Assembly (NCBI RefSeq): GCF_014207745.1
Contig: NZ_JACHJB010000001.1
Location: forward strand, 1,178,001-1,242,000
DNA: 64,000 nucleotides
Reading direction: 5' to 3'
Source of the DNA: Nonomuraea muscovyensis
Lineage (GTDB): Bacteria > Actinomycetota > Actinomycetes > Streptosporangiales > Streptosporangiaceae
Numbering within the stretch: the first letter of the stretch is position 1; each line of letters begins with the position of its first letter. Below are positions 34,063 to 43,532 of this stretch, piece after piece. The notes beneath the pieces are model-generated. The model did not search any database, was not told the origin of the DNA, and saw nothing but the letters and a program-made list of their open reading frames with translations. The position numbers were made by a program, and so were the translations under genes.

Positions 34063-34826
34063 TGAGAGCCGTCGTGTCCTCCGAATGGCTGAAGCTGCGC
34101 TCCGTCACCTCGACTTATCGCGCGGTGGGCGTGGCCGCGCTCATGGTGGTCCTCGGCGCCGTATGGACGCTGTACGTGGGCGGGCTGGCCGACGAACGCG
34201 GTTCGATACGTGCGGCGGCGCCCGAGGAGGGATTCCTGCCGCTCCTCCAGACGAGCCTGGCGCTGATAGGCGTGCTGGCGATCACCTCGGAGCAGGCCAC
34301 CGGCATGGTGCGCTCCAGCCTCGTCGTCGTCCCCAGAAGAGGCGTGCTCTTCGCGGCCAAGGCTGCGGTCGTGGGTGCGGTCACCTTCGCCGGAGCGGTG
34401 GCCATCCTCCTGATCACGTACGTGACGAGTCGCCTGATCGCGGGTGACCGGCTTCTCGGGTTCAACCAGTCCTCGCTTGCTGCCGACCTGCCGACGCTGC
34501 TGGCCTCCGGGCTGTCGGTGGCGGTCCTGGCGCTGGTGGGGCTGGGGCTGGGATGCGCCACCCGCTCGACGGCGGCAGGGATCGTGTCGGTGGTTTCGTT
34601 GCTGTTCGTGCTCCCTGGCATCGCCAACTATCTCCCGGCTCCGTGGAACACCCGAGTGGCCACCTTCATGCTGCCCAACCTGGTGCCGCAGATCGCCGAC
34701 GAGCGACTATCCCGGCGGCTGGGCGACGGCCTCCTGCCACCCTGGGTCGCCTTGGCGGTGCTGATCTCCTACGCCGCCGTGGCCCTGCCCGTCGCCCTCT
34801 ACCTGTTCAAAAAACGTGACGCGTGA
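34059..34826 (+). CDS. ABC exporter permease 1
   Basis: 255 residues with six predicted membrane helices (for example VGVAALMVVLGAVWTLYVGG; AVVGAVTFAGAVAILLITYV; LISYAAVALPVALYLF). The N-terminus VVSSEWLKLRSVTSTYR is the usual ABC-2 permease start. The GTG at 34059 overlaps the upstream stop (GTGA); an ATG follows at 34062. Paralogous to the next gene. Confidence 0.88.
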   Translation: MMRAVVSSEWLKLRSVTSTYRAVGVAALMVVLGAVWTLYVGGLADERGSIRAAAPEEGFLPLLQTSLALIGVLAITSEQATGMVRSSLVVVPRRGVLFAAKAAVVGAVTFAGAVAILLITYVTSRLIAGDRLLGFNQSSLAADLPTLLASGLSVAVLALVGLGLGCATRSTAAGIVSVVSLLFVLPGIANYLPAPWNTRVATFMLPNLVPQIADERLSRRLGDGLLPPWVALAVLISYAAVALPVALYLFKKRDA

Positions 34827-34875
34827 CCGTGGCCGGTCTGCAATGGCTGGAGGTCCGTGTCAGAAAGCGGGACGC

Positions 34876-35652
34876 ATGAACATCCTTGCCTCGGAGTGGT
34901 TGAAGGTCCGTACGGTTCGCTCCACCTACCTCAACCTTGCCCTCAGCCTGGGCGGCATCCTCCTCGGCCTGGCGATCGCGTGGACGGCCGCCGACATGTA
35001 CGACAGCGCGCCACCCCATCAGCGCGCGCGAGCGGCTGTCGCGGAGCTCGAGGAGGTGGTGGTGATCGTGCCGCAGCTCTGCATGGGCATCCTGGGCGCC
35101 CTGGCCATCACCTCCGAACACGCCACCGGAATGCTCAGGACCAGCTTCACCGTCGTGCCCCGGCGATGGCCGGTCCTCACGGCGAAATCCGTCCTCGTGG
35201 GGCTGCTCGGTCTGCTGGCGGGCACGGTCACCGTGTTCGGCACCTACACCCTGAGTCGCTTTGTGATCGGTGACCGGTTCTCGGGCGTCTACGCGACGCC
35301 GTTTCTCGAAAGGCTCCCGACGCTCGTCACCACCAGTCTCTCGGTGCCGGTCTTCGCGCTGCTGGGCCTTGGCGTTGGCGCGATCCTGCGGTCCACGGCC
35401 GGCGCCGTCGCGACCCTCGTCGGGCTTGCCTACGTGATCCCGATGATCTGCGGCAACCTGCCCGAGCCGTGGAGCGAGCGCCTCGGCTCGGTCATGATCG
35501 GAGCACTCCCCCGCCAGATCACGGGAGCGGATCTCACGAACTCCGTGTACGGCTCGCTGCTGTCCCCTTCAGCGGCGGCCGCCGTCCTGACCGCCTACGC
35601 GGCGGTACCGGTGTTCGTCGGAACGTTACTTCTGCGGCGGAGAGCCGCGTGA
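34876..35652 (+). CDS. ABC exporter permease 2
   Basis: 258 residues with six predicted helices. Begins MNILASEWLKVRTVRSTYLN, parallel to permease 1, and shares ITSEHATGMLRTSFTVVPRR with its paralog, so the pair arose by duplication and probably forms a heterodimer. The ATG at 34876 is preferred to an upstream ATG at 34816 because of this alignment. Confidence 0.88.
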   Translation: MNILASEWLKVRTVRSTYLNLALSLGGILLGLAIAWTAADMYDSAPPHQRARAAVAELEEVVVIVPQLCMGILGALAITSEHATGMLRTSFTVVPRRWPVLTAKSVLVGLLGLLAGTVTVFGTYTLSRFVIGDRFSGVYATPFLERLPTLVTTSLSVPVFALLGLGVGAILRSTAGAVATLVGLAYVIPMICGNLPEPWSERLGSVMIGALPRQITGADLTNSVYGSLLSPSAAAAVLTAYAAVPVFVGTLLLRRRAA

Positions 35653-36366
35653 GCCGACTGCCGGCGCCTCTGGCCCAGGCGGTCCTTCAGGGTGGCCCAT
35701 CAGTCGCTCACCATCGGCCCATCAGCGACGGCCCAGTAGAGTGACCCGTTCTCGCCCTGCAGGCTCGGGCCGCTGTGCGGCACGGGGTGCGGCAGCAGCA
35801 GGGGTGCGGCAGCGGCAGGATGTGCGGCACCGAGCACCGATTCCTCCCGGGGTGCCACCGAATGACGACGCTCAGCGGGGATGCCGCTCGGAACAACCTC
35901 GCCGTCATCCGGCGAAATCCCTGGCCACAACCGGGACCGTTTCCCTCAGCGAGCCCTCAAGTTCTCTCAGCGAGCCCTCAAGCCGCAGGTATCTTCCGTC
36001 AGGGCACTGCTCAGGCCTCGCCGGACGTCAAGCCGACCGGGCAGACGACGCCCGTGCCACCGACACCCCAGTCCCTGTTAGGAACTCATTCGCCAATACT
36101 GCTGGTGGCAGACCCCCTCTTGCCATCCTCTCCGTGACTGTCCCGGGCGGGTTCTCCAGCGACGCTCTTCCGGCGGGCTGCCCAACGGAACTCGTCGGAG
36201 GCTCCCCAGCCAGGGTTCTTCCTGCGAGATCTCCTGACAGTCCTCTGCCCTCTCCACCGATGATCTTCCCTCCAGGCAGGCCCTGCCCGCAGGTCTCCTG
36301 CCATCTCGGCAGGGCCTCCGCCATCCCGCGCTCGTAAGGACACTACGATCAGGCCAGGGAGGGCAC
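35653..36366. other. Gene-less stretch with short direct repeats
   Basis: No frame looks coding on either strand. The word TGCGGCA occurs four times at about 35775-35829, and a 17-bp direct repeat CTCAGCGAGCCCTCAAG lies at 35945-35961 and 35966-35982. A likely -10 box TACGAT (36344-36349) before the next gene ends the stretch. Confidence 0.55.
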
Positions 36367-36675
36367 ATGACGGTACATATCACCAACGCGTCCGAGGCGC
36401 GCCGCTACGAAGCCCGGCTGGACGGCCAGGACGAGGTGGCTGGCTTCGCGGAGTACATCCTCACCTCGGAGCTGATCGCTTTCGTGCACACCGAAGTCAG
36501 GCCCGCCCACGAAGGCAAGGGCGTCGGCTCGGCCTTGGTGCGCACCTCGCTGGACGCCGCACGTAAGTCGGGGCTGCGGGTGTTGGCCACCTGCCCCTTC
36601 TACGCGGCCTGGATCGAGCGTCACCCCGAATACGCCGACCTTCTCTACCAGAGCAGGAGCCAGGTCACCGACTGA
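36367..36675 (+). CDS. Small GNAT-like N-acetyltransferase (YjdJ-type)
   Basis: 102 residues. The core EVRPAHEGKGVGSALVRTSLDAARKSGLRVLATCPFYAAWIERHPEY carries the acetyl-CoA-binding GKGVGSAL loop and the conserved CPF/WxxxHPEY end of small Gcn5-related proteins. Shine-Dalgarno AGGGAGG and a -10-like TACGAT precede the ATG. Substrate unknown. Confidence 0.9.
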   Translation: MTVHITNASEARRYEARLDGQDEVAGFAEYILTSELIAFVHTEVRPAHEGKGVGSALVRTSLDAARKSGLRVLATCPFYAAWIERHPEYADLLYQSRSQVTD

Positions 36676-36729
36676 GACGCCGGGGCCCACCGACGCCCTC
36701 GGGCGCGGGCGGCACGGCAGACGGGAAGG

Positions 36730-36876
36730 CCTGCCGTACTGATGGGCGGGCCCGGGTGCCTGCCGTACTGATGGGCGGGCCCGGGTGCCTGCCGTGCTGA
36801 TGTGTGAACCGGCAGGCGAGGGTGCCTGCCGTGCTGATGGGCGGACCGGCAGGCCAGGTGTCTGGCACACCGGTGG
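36730..36876. repeat. Degenerate 29-bp tandem repeats
   Basis: Two near-identical 29-bp units starting CCTGCCGTACTGATGGGCGG (36730-36758, 36759-36787), then diverged copies starting CCTGCCGTGCTGATG at 36788 and 36825. Each carries the CTGCCG word that also forms the following hairpin stem. Confidence 0.8.
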
Positions 36877-36904
36877 GTACGGCAGGCAGGAGTGCCTGCC
36901 GTAC
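36877..36904. terminator. Hairpin terminator of rnj
   Basis: Perfect 12-bp stem (36877-36888 with 36893-36904) and 4-nt loop, 12 bp past the rnj stop on the minus strand. It can also stop the convergent GNAT transcript. Confidence 0.75.
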
Positions 36905-36916
36905 CGTGCGCGGGAC

Positions 36917-38602
36917 TCAGACCTCGACCACCACTGGGATGATCATCGGGCGGCGGCGGTACGTGTCGCTGACCCAGCGCCCGACCGTGCGGCGGACCAC
37001 CCGCCGGATCTCCTGCATGTCGACCACCCCGTCGGCCGCCTTGGCCTCCAGGGCCTTCTCGATCTGCGGGATGAACTCGTCGAACTGCGCAGGGTCGATC
37101 CCGGAGCCCCGGGCGTGGATCTCCGGCCCTGCGGTGAGCTTGCCGGTGTTGGAGTCGACCACGATGACGACGGAGATGAAGCCCTCGTCGCCGAGGATCC
37201 TTCGGTCCTTCAGCGACGTGTCGGTGATCTCACCGACCGACGAACCGTCAACGTAGACGTAGCCGGCGTGGACGGCACCGACGATCTTGGCTCGGCCGTC
37301 CACCAGGTCGACCACGACCCCATCCTCGGCGATGACGATGTGATCCTGCGGCACGCCGGTGAGCGCGGCGAGCTTGGCGTGCGCCCGCAGGTGCCGCCAT
37401 TCCCCGTGTACCGGCATGAAGTTGGACGGACGCGTCAGGTTGAGGACGTACAGCAGCTCTCCCGCCGCCGCGTGACCGGAGACGTGCACCTTGGCGTTGC
37501 CCTTGTGCACGACCCGGGCGCCCCAGCGGGTCAGGCCGTTGATCACCTTGTTGACGGCGGTCTCGTTGCCGGGCACCAGCGACGAGGCCAGCAGCACGGT
37601 GTCGCCCTCGGCGATCCGGATGGGGTGGTCGCGGTTGGCCATCCGTGACAGCGCGGCCATCGGCTCACCCTGGGAGCCGGTGCAGACGAGCACCACGTCC
37701 TGGGGCGGCCACTCCTCGATGTCTCGGGAGTCTACGAGCAGCCCCGGCGGCACCTTGAGGTAGCCGAGGTCGCGTGCCACACCCATGTTGCGCACCATCG
37801 AGCGGCCCACCAGGGCGACCTTGCGGCCGTGCCGGGCCGCCGCGTCCATGACCTGCTGGATGCGGTGCACGTGCGAGGCGAAGCTGGCCACGATGACCCG
37901 CTGCTCCGAGGTCCGGACGACCTCGTCGATGACCGGCCCGATCTCGCGTTCGCTGGTGACGAAGCCCGGCACCTCGGCGTTGGTGGAGTCGGACATGAGC
38001 AGGTCGACGCCCTCGCTGCCGAGCCTGGCGAACCCGCCCAGGTCGGTGAGACGCCCGTCGCTCGGCAACTGGTCCATCCGGAAGTCACCGGTGTGCAGCA
38101 CGATGCCGGCGGGTGTCCGGATCGCCACCGCCAGCGCGTCGGGGATCGAGTGGTTGACTGCGAAGAACTCACATTCGAACGGCCCGAAGCTGTGCCGCTC
38201 CCCCTCGACCACCTGGAGCTTGGTGGGCTGGATCCGGTGCTCGGTGAGCTTGGCCTCGATGAGTGCGAGGGTGAGCTTGGAGCCGACGAGCGGTATGTTG
38301 CGCCGCTCACGCAGCAGGTAGGGGACCGCGCCGATGTGGTCCTCGTGCGCATGTGTCAGGACCACGGCCTCGACGTCGTCGAGGCGGTCCCTGATGTACT
38401 CGAAGTCGGGCAGGATCAGGTCGACGCCCGGCTGGTCCGGCTCGGGGAACAGAACCCCGCAGTCGACGATCAGCAGGCGGCCGTCGTACTCGAAGACGGC
38501 CATGTTCCTGCCGATTTCGCCAAGTCCGCCCAGCGCGACGATGCGCAGGCCGCCCTCAGGAAGTGTCGGCGGGGGACCCAGTTCAGGATGTGGATGGCTC
38601 AT
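36917..38602 (-). CDS. rnj: Ribonuclease J
   Basis: 561 residues. Metallo-beta-lactamase/beta-CASP nuclease: motif H84-A-H86-E-D88-H89 in VVLTHAHEDHIGA, further LHTGDFRMDQ, the beta-CASP Walker-B-like MSDSTNAEVPG and VHVSGHAAAGELLYVLNLTRPSNFMPVHGEWRHL, and a C-terminal RNase J domain. It degrades and matures RNA with 5'-exo and endo activity. It follows dapA with a 54-bp gap, the usual actinobacterial order. Confidence 0.95.
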   Translation of the reverse strand: MSHPHPELGPPPTLPEGGLRIVALGGLGEIGRNMAVFEYDGRLLIVDCGVLFPEPDQPGVDLILPDFEYIRDRLDDVEAVVLTHAHEDHIGAVPYLLRERRNIPLVGSKLTLALIEAKLTEHRIQPTKLQVVEGERHSFGPFECEFFAVNHSIPDALAVAIRTPAGIVLHTGDFRMDQLPSDGRLTDLGGFARLGSEGVDLLMSDSTNAEVPGFVTSEREIGPVIDEVVRTSEQRVIVASFASHVHRIQQVMDAAARHGRKVALVGRSMVRNMGVARDLGYLKVPPGLLVDSRDIEEWPPQDVVLVCTGSQGEPMAALSRMANRDHPIRIAEGDTVLLASSLVPGNETAVNKVINGLTRWGARVVHKGNAKVHVSGHAAAGELLYVLNLTRPSNFMPVHGEWRHLRAHAKLAALTGVPQDHIVIAEDGVVVDLVDGRAKIVGAVHAGYVYVDGSSVGEITDTSLKDRRILGDEGFISVVIVVDSNTGKLTAGPEIHARGSGIDPAQFDEFIPQIEKALEAKAADGVVDMQEIRRVVRRTVGRWVSDTYRRRPMIIPVVVEV

Positions 38603-38656
38603 GCCCGCCCCCCGTGGTCAAATCGTGTTCTCAAAACTCCCGGTTCCTCCCCGTTC

Positions 38657-39574
38657 CTATACGTCTGACAACTTCACCCCGCCGGCTACCAGGCAGGCAC
38701 GCAGCTCGGCGTTTTGCTTATCTGTCGCGGCCACCAGCGGCAGCCGCACCGGTCCGACGGGCATGCCCACCATGCCCAGCGCGGCCTTCGCCATGATCGC
38801 GCCCCCCGCGCTCATCATGATCCCTTCGACCACGGGCGCGAGCTGACGGTGTACGGCGAGGGCCTGAGCCACGTCGCCGTCCCGGTACAGGTCGATCATG
38901 CGGGCCAGCTCGCCGCCGACCACGTGGCCGACGACGCTGACGAACCCCGCCGCCCCGATCGAGAGCCAGGGCAGGTTGAGCAGGTCGTCGCCGGAATAGA
39001 AGGCGAGGCCGGTCGCCGACATGACCTGGCTGCCGGCGAACAGGTCGCCCTTGGCGTCCTTCACGGCCACGACCCGCTCGTGCTGGGCCAGCCGGATCAG
39101 GGTCGTGGTCGAGATCGGCACGCCACTGCGGCCGGGGATGTCGTAGAGCATCACCGGCAGGTCGGTCGCGTCGGCCACCGCCGTGAAGTGCTGGTAAAGC
39201 CCCTCCTGCGGGGGCTTGTTGTAGTAAGGCGTCACCACGAGCAGCCCGTGCGCCCCGGCCCTGGCAGCCGCCTTGGCGAGCCGGACACTGTGGTGGGTGT
39301 CGTTGGATCCGGCACCGGCCACCACGGTCGCGCGGTCGCCGACCGCTTCGAGCACCGCGCCGAGGATGCGCTCCTTCTCCTCATCGGAGGTGGTGGGCGA
39401 CTCGCCGGTCGTCCCACTCACGACAAGGCCGTCGTTGCGCTGCTCGTCCACGAGGTAGGCGGCGAGCCGGCGTACGGCGGGATAGTCGACCGCGCCATCG
39501 GAGGTGAAGGGCGTGACCATCGCGGTCAGCATGCGGCCGAAGGGTGCGTCCGTGGTTCCAGTTGGCGGTGCCAT
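38657..39574 (-). CDS. dapA: 4-hydroxy-tetrahydrodipicolinate synthase
   Basis: 305 residues from the ATG at 39574 (MAPPTGTTDAPFGRML). Schiff-base K172 in VVAVKDAKGD, TGESPT pocket and YYNKPPQEGLYQHF are as in DapA. It condenses pyruvate with aspartate semialdehyde in lysine and diaminopimelate synthesis. Its position before rnj and in the same strand run as dapB separates it from the two KdgD paralogs of the same fold in this window. Confidence 0.94.
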   Translation of the reverse strand: MAPPTGTTDAPFGRMLTAMVTPFTSDGAVDYPAVRRLAAYLVDEQRNDGLVVSGTTGESPTTSDEEKERILGAVLEAVGDRATVVAGAGSNDTHHSVRLAKAAARAGAHGLLVVTPYYNKPPQEGLYQHFTAVADATDLPVMLYDIPGRSGVPISTTTLIRLAQHERVVAVKDAKGDLFAGSQVMSATGLAFYSGDDLLNLPWLSIGAAGFVSVVGHVVGGELARMIDLYRDGDVAQALAVHRQLAPVVEGIMMSAGGAIMAKAALGMVGMPVGPVRLPLVAATDKQNAELRACLVAGGVKLSDV

Positions 39575-39941
39575 AGTGCGAACGCTACCTGGATTCCGCA
39601 AACCGGTGGACGCCGCCACCCCGCTTTGCCAGCTTGGGGCTGTCCTATGTCACACCGTTCCATGCCATCTGAGGGCATGTCCGGCCTTGTCGGGAAGGGC
39701 GCTTCAGAGAGTGACCGGTCGGGGGCGCATGGGAAGAGGCCGCCGATATGTGCTCGGGGGTACACACATCGACGACCTCTACCGGCTAATCGGTGCCCCT
39801 TACGTCGGCGTTACAGGGTTTCTCGGATGATTTTCCCGGTCCGCAAAGTTGGGGCTCCAAGCGTGCTCGATGACGGTCGGTTACCTGTCGAATACGGCAA
39901 CATGGGGCAACGCCTCACACGAACCCCCCAGGGATGGACTA
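39575..39941. promoter_or_regulatory. Divergent promoter region of dapA and the GntR gene
   Basis: 367 bp with no credible gene. It must carry the dapA promoter and that of the GntR/UTRA regulator. GGTTACCTGTCGAATACGGCAACA near 39880-39903 includes a possible -10 (AATACG) on the plus strand. No clear operator palindrome was found. Confidence 0.4.
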
Positions 39942-40658
39942 GTGGCCACCTCAGATCCGGTCTACCTGCGCGTCGTCGAAGACATCCGGCGGCAGATCAT
40001 CGACGGCACCCTTCCCCCCGGCGCGCCCATCCCCTCCCGGGCGCAGCTGACCCGCAAGTACCAGGTCGGCGAGACCGCGGCGCGGCACGCCCTGCGCGTC
40101 CTGGCGGGCGAGGGCCTCATCATCGGCCGCGTCGGGTCCGGCCACTACGTCAGGGACCGGCCCGTCCTCGCGCCTCTGCACCGGTGGCGGTTCCTCGACC
40201 ATCCCGCCCCGTTCGCCGCCGACCTGCAGGCGCAGGGCAGGCGTGTGACATGGGACTGGCACAGCGAGCCCGTCGAGGCGGGCCCTGACCTCGGCAGACG
40301 GCTGAAGGTCGACGGCTCGGCCACGCTGACCAGGACCCACTACATCTTCCGCGGCGACGGCAAACCCCTCCAGCTCGCCACCTCGTACGAGCCGCTGGAG
40401 TTCGCCGCGCACGGAGAGGACGAGCGGCGCGGTCTGGTCGCGCGGATGCACACGCTCGGCATCAAGATCACCGAGGTCGTCGAGAGCGTCCACACCCGGC
40501 CGCCGCGCCCGGCGGAGATCGACGCGCTGCACCTGGCGGCGGGGGTGCACGTCCTGCACATCGAACGCACGCACTGGGCGGGCGACCGGCCGGTCGAGAC
40601 GAGCGACATCGTCATCCCGGGAGATCGTTTCCGGGTCACGTACAGCATGCCCCTGTGA
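39942..40658 (+). CDS. GntR-family (HutC/UTRA) transcriptional regulator
   Basis: 238 residues from a GTG at 39942 with AGGGA 7 nt upstream. GntR winged HTH at 1-75 (VYLRVVEDIRRQIIDGTLPPGAPIPSRAQLTRKYQVGETAARHALRVL) and UTRA effector domain at about 85-235 (RTHYIFRGDGKPLQLATSYEPLEF; HVLHIERTHWAGDRPVETSDIVIPGDRF). Convergent to the PoxB-like gene. No target or effector is evident. Confidence 0.9.
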   Translation: MATSDPVYLRVVEDIRRQIIDGTLPPGAPIPSRAQLTRKYQVGETAARHALRVLAGEGLIIGRVGSGHYVRDRPVLAPLHRWRFLDHPAPFAADLQAQGRRVTWDWHSEPVEAGPDLGRRLKVDGSATLTRTHYIFRGDGKPLQLATSYEPLEFAAHGEDERRGLVARMHTLGIKITEVVESVHTRPPRPAEIDALHLAAGVHVLHIERTHWAGDRPVETSDIVIPGDRFRVTYSMPL

Positions 40659-40679
40659 GACGACCCCGCCGGGCGACGC

Positions 40680-42413
40680 TCACGGAAGGGGGATGTTGCG
40701 CAGGTTGCTGCGTGCCATGAGCGCCATCTTGCCGACGCCTCCGTCCAGGACCGTCCGGCCCATCGCCCGGGCGAAGCCGCGCACCTGCGCCACCGTCACC
40801 TTGGGCGGCATGGACAGCGCGTTCGGATCGGTGACGAGCTCCGCCAGAGCCGGCCCGGAACGTGCGAACGCCTCGGCCAGCCCGGCACGTACTTCGGCCG
40901 GCTTCTCCACCCGCACCGAGGGGATGCCGCACGCTGCGGCGATCGCGCTGTAGTCGACGTGGGAGTTGTCGGTGCCGAAGTCCGGGAACCCGGCGACCAG
41001 CATCTCCAGCTTGACCATGCCGAGCGAGGCGTTGTTGAACACCACGACTTTCACCGGGATCCGCGACACCGCGAGCGTGAGCAGGTCGCCCATGAGCATG
41101 GACAGCCCGCCGTCACCTGAGATCGAGACCACCTGCCGGCCGGGCGCGGCAAGCTGCGCCCCGATGGCGTGCGGCAGGGCGTTCGCCATGCTGCCGTGGC
41201 GGAACGAGCCGATCACCCGGCGCCGGCCGTTCGGGGTGAGGTAGCGCGCCGCCCACACGTTCCCCATGCCGGTGTCCACCGTGAACACCGCGTCCTCGGC
41301 CGCGACGTCGTCGAGCACCGCGGCGGCGTACTCGGGGTGGATCGGCGTGCGGTTCTCGATGTCGGTCGTGTAGGCGGAGACCACGCGCTCCAGCTTGCGC
41401 GCGTGTTCCCGCAGCATGCGGTCGAGGTACGAGCGGTCGGTCCGGCTGCGCAGCAGCGGCGTGACCGCGCGGATCGTCGCCGCCACGTCTCCGTGGACGG
41501 CCACGTCGAGCGGGGTGCGCCGGCCCAGCCGGGCCGGGTCGATGTCCACCTGAACGGTGCGCGCCTGCGGCAGGAAGTTGTCGTACGGGAAGTCGGTGCC
41601 CAGCAGCACGATCCGGTCGGCCTCGTGCATCGCCTCGTAGCAGGCGCCGTAGCCGAGCAGCCCGCTCATGCCGACGTCGTACGGATTGTCGTACTGGATC
41701 CACTCCTTGCCCCCGAGCGAGTGCCCGACGGGCGCCCGCAACCGGGAGGCCAGCTCCATGACCTCGGCATGTGCCTCACGGCAGCCCGCGCCGCAGAACA
41801 GCATGACCTTCTCGGCGTCGTTCAGCGCGTGGGCCAGCGCCTCGACCTGCTCGGCCCGGGGCACCACCGGCGACGGTTGGACGAGCTGGACGGGAGCGAC
41901 GGCGGGCCCGTCCGTCTCCTCCTCGGCGACGTCCCCCGGCACGACCATGACCGACACTCCCCCGCGTCCCACCGCGGTCTGCATGGCCATGCGCAGCATG
42001 CGGGGCATCTGCTCGGGTCCGGACAGCAGCTCGCAGAAGTGGCTGCACTCCAGGAACAGCCGGTCGGGGTGGGTCTCCTGGAAGTAGCCGGTGCCGATCT
42101 GCTCGGAGGGGATGTGTGAGGCGATGGCGAGCACCGGGGCGCCGCTGCGGTGTGCGTCGTACAGGCCGTTGATCAGGTGCAGGTTGCCGGGGCCGCAGCT
42201 TCCGGCGCATACGGCGAGCCGCCCGGTGATCTGGGCCTCCGCCGCCGCGGCGAAGGCAGCGGTCTCCTCGTGCCGTACGTGCACCCAGCCGATGCCGTCG
42301 GTGCGGCGGATCGCGTCGACGACGGGATTGAGACTGTCGCCCACCACCCCGTAGATCCGCTGGACACCGGCCTCGCGCAGGGTGCGGACCAGCTGCTCGG
42401 CGACTGTCGTCAT
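40680..42413 (-). CDS. poxB: Pyruvate dehydrogenase (quinone)/PoxB-like ThDP enzyme
   Basis: 577 residues from the ATG at 42413 with Shine-Dalgarno GAGGGGGG. Three-domain thiamin diphosphate enzyme: N-terminal PYR domain with the activating Glu in VRHEETAAFAAAAEAQ, a central FAD/transhydrogenase-like domain and a C-terminal PP domain with the ThDP motif GDGGLSMLMGDLLTLAVSRIPVKVVVFNN. PoxB decarboxylates pyruvate to acetate and CO2 and passes electrons to quinone at the membrane. Other ThDP oxidases (acetolactate synthase-like) are possible, but the context of GSCGPGNLHLINGLYDAHRSGAPVLAIA fits PoxB. A longer upstream frame is non-coding. Confidence 0.88.
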   Translation of the reverse strand: MTTVAEQLVRTLREAGVQRIYGVVGDSLNPVVDAIRRTDGIGWVHVRHEETAAFAAAAEAQITGRLAVCAGSCGPGNLHLINGLYDAHRSGAPVLAIASHIPSEQIGTGYFQETHPDRLFLECSHFCELLSGPEQMPRMLRMAMQTAVGRGGVSVMVVPGDVAEEETDGPAVAPVQLVQPSPVVPRAEQVEALAHALNDAEKVMLFCGAGCREAHAEVMELASRLRAPVGHSLGGKEWIQYDNPYDVGMSGLLGYGACYEAMHEADRIVLLGTDFPYDNFLPQARTVQVDIDPARLGRRTPLDVAVHGDVAATIRAVTPLLRSRTDRSYLDRMLREHARKLERVVSAYTTDIENRTPIHPEYAAAVLDDVAAEDAVFTVDTGMGNVWAARYLTPNGRRRVIGSFRHGSMANALPHAIGAQLAAPGRQVVSISGDGGLSMLMGDLLTLAVSRIPVKVVVFNNASLGMVKLEMLVAGFPDFGTDNSHVDYSAIAAACGIPSVRVEKPAEVRAGLAEAFARSGPALAELVTDPNALSMPPKVTVAQVRGFARAMGRTVLDGGVGKMALMARSNLRNIPLP

Positions 42414-42678
42414 GACGCAGACCCCCCTCGGTCTCGGTCGTGATACCTCGTCCGTGTGCCCAGCCTCGGCCCGCCCCAACTCATCCAGCAGCACGAATCG
42501 CCCGTCACAAACCACACCGCCACAAACCACACCGTCACGAATCGCACCGGGATGAGTCCCCCGTCGCCGGCCCACGTGCGCGGCGGTCGCTGCGGCAGCC
42601 ACTGCGACCGCACATCCCGTACGGCCTCGACTCCGCTGCGTGAGCACGGTTGTCGGTCCTCGTTGATACAACCGTGGT
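42414..42678. other. Intergenic region with a 14-bp duplicated word
   Basis: 265 bp between divergent poxB and radC. CACAAACCACACCG occurs twice in tandem near 42507-42534, then a third, diverged ACGAATCGCACCGG. No gene seen. Confidence 0.4.
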
Positions 42679-43374
42679 GTGCGAGTCAAAGACCTGCCCA
42701 GAGGCCAGCGCCCGCGTGAGCGGCTCATGACGAGCGGCGCCGCGGCGCTCGCCGACCGCGAGCTGCTGGCCGTGCTGCTCGGTTCGGGGTTCCGCGGCAC
42801 GAGCGCCATGGACCTGGCGGCCCAGGTGATCGACCACTGCGGCGATCTCGACGGCCTGGCCCGTTCGGAGCCGCACCGACTGCTCGCCGTGCCGGGCGTG
42901 GGCCCGGCCAAGGCCGCGCGGGTGGCAGCGGCCTTCCATCTCGTACGGCGGTCGCAGGCGGAGCCCGAACGCCCCCGGGTGACGGGCAGCGCCGACCTGG
43001 CCGCCGTGGCCGCCCCGCTGCTGCGCGGCCACTCGCGCGAGCGGCTGGTGCTGGTCGTGTGCGACCCGCGCGGCGCGGTGCTGAGACGCACGGTCCTCAC
43101 CGAGGGCGGCGCCGATCACACCACGGTGCCGGTCCGGGAGATCATCGCCTCGGTCCTCACCTCGGGCGGCACGGCGTTCGGCGTCGCCCACAACCATCCG
43201 AGCGGCTCGCTCGACCCGAGCGACGACGACCTGACCGCCACGGCCCGCGTCGCCGAGGCCGCCCAGACGGTCGGGCTGCGCTTCCTGGACCACCTGATCA
43301 TCACCGACACGGCCTGGCGTCGCATCCCCCTCATGTCCGGGACCACCATCGCCTCTCGGGAGCAACCACCATGA
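42679..43374 (+). CDS. radC: RadC-family JAB-domain protein
   Basis: 231 residues. Helix-hairpin-helix N-terminal part (VPGVGPAKAARVAAAFHLVRR) and C-terminal RadC JAMM domain with metal-binding HNHPSGSLDPSDDDL. GTG start at 42679 without Shine-Dalgarno; GATACAACC upstream suggests a leaderless transcript. Role in DNA repair is debated; in many genomes RadC lies near mobile DNA. Confidence 0.92.
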   Translation: MRVKDLPRGQRPRERLMTSGAAALADRELLAVLLGSGFRGTSAMDLAAQVIDHCGDLDGLARSEPHRLLAVPGVGPAKAARVAAAFHLVRRSQAEPERPRVTGSADLAAVAAPLLRGHSRERLVLVVCDPRGAVLRRTVLTEGGADHTTVPVREIIASVLTSGGTAFGVAHNHPSGSLDPSDDDLTATARVAEAAQTVGLRFLDHLIITDTAWRRIPLMSGTTIASREQPP

Positions 43375-43532
43375 TCCCGCCGAAAGCGCTGAACGGCAGC
43401 GTCACGCCGGAGCACCGTGCCATCCTGTTGCCGCGGGTCGGTCATGGTGGAGGTTCCGGGCCGACACGCACACCCGGGCGTGGTCCCGCGCCTCCCGGAG
43501 AGCGCGGGGCCACGTCCCCTCCTGCCTTCGCA

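Noticed and set aside
35741..36337. 198-residue plus-strand frame between exporter and GNAT genes
   Set aside because: No Shine-Dalgarno, low-complexity start, poor third-position bias, direct repeats; treated as non-coding.
36730..36905. Possible CRISPR array (29-bp repeats)
   Set aside because: Units are directly adjacent without spacers and degenerate; they are tandem repeats.
40680..43100. 806-residue N-terminally extended PoxB
   Set aside because: The upstream part is antisense to radC; the ATG at 42413 has a strong Shine-Dalgarno and gives the normal PoxB N-terminus.
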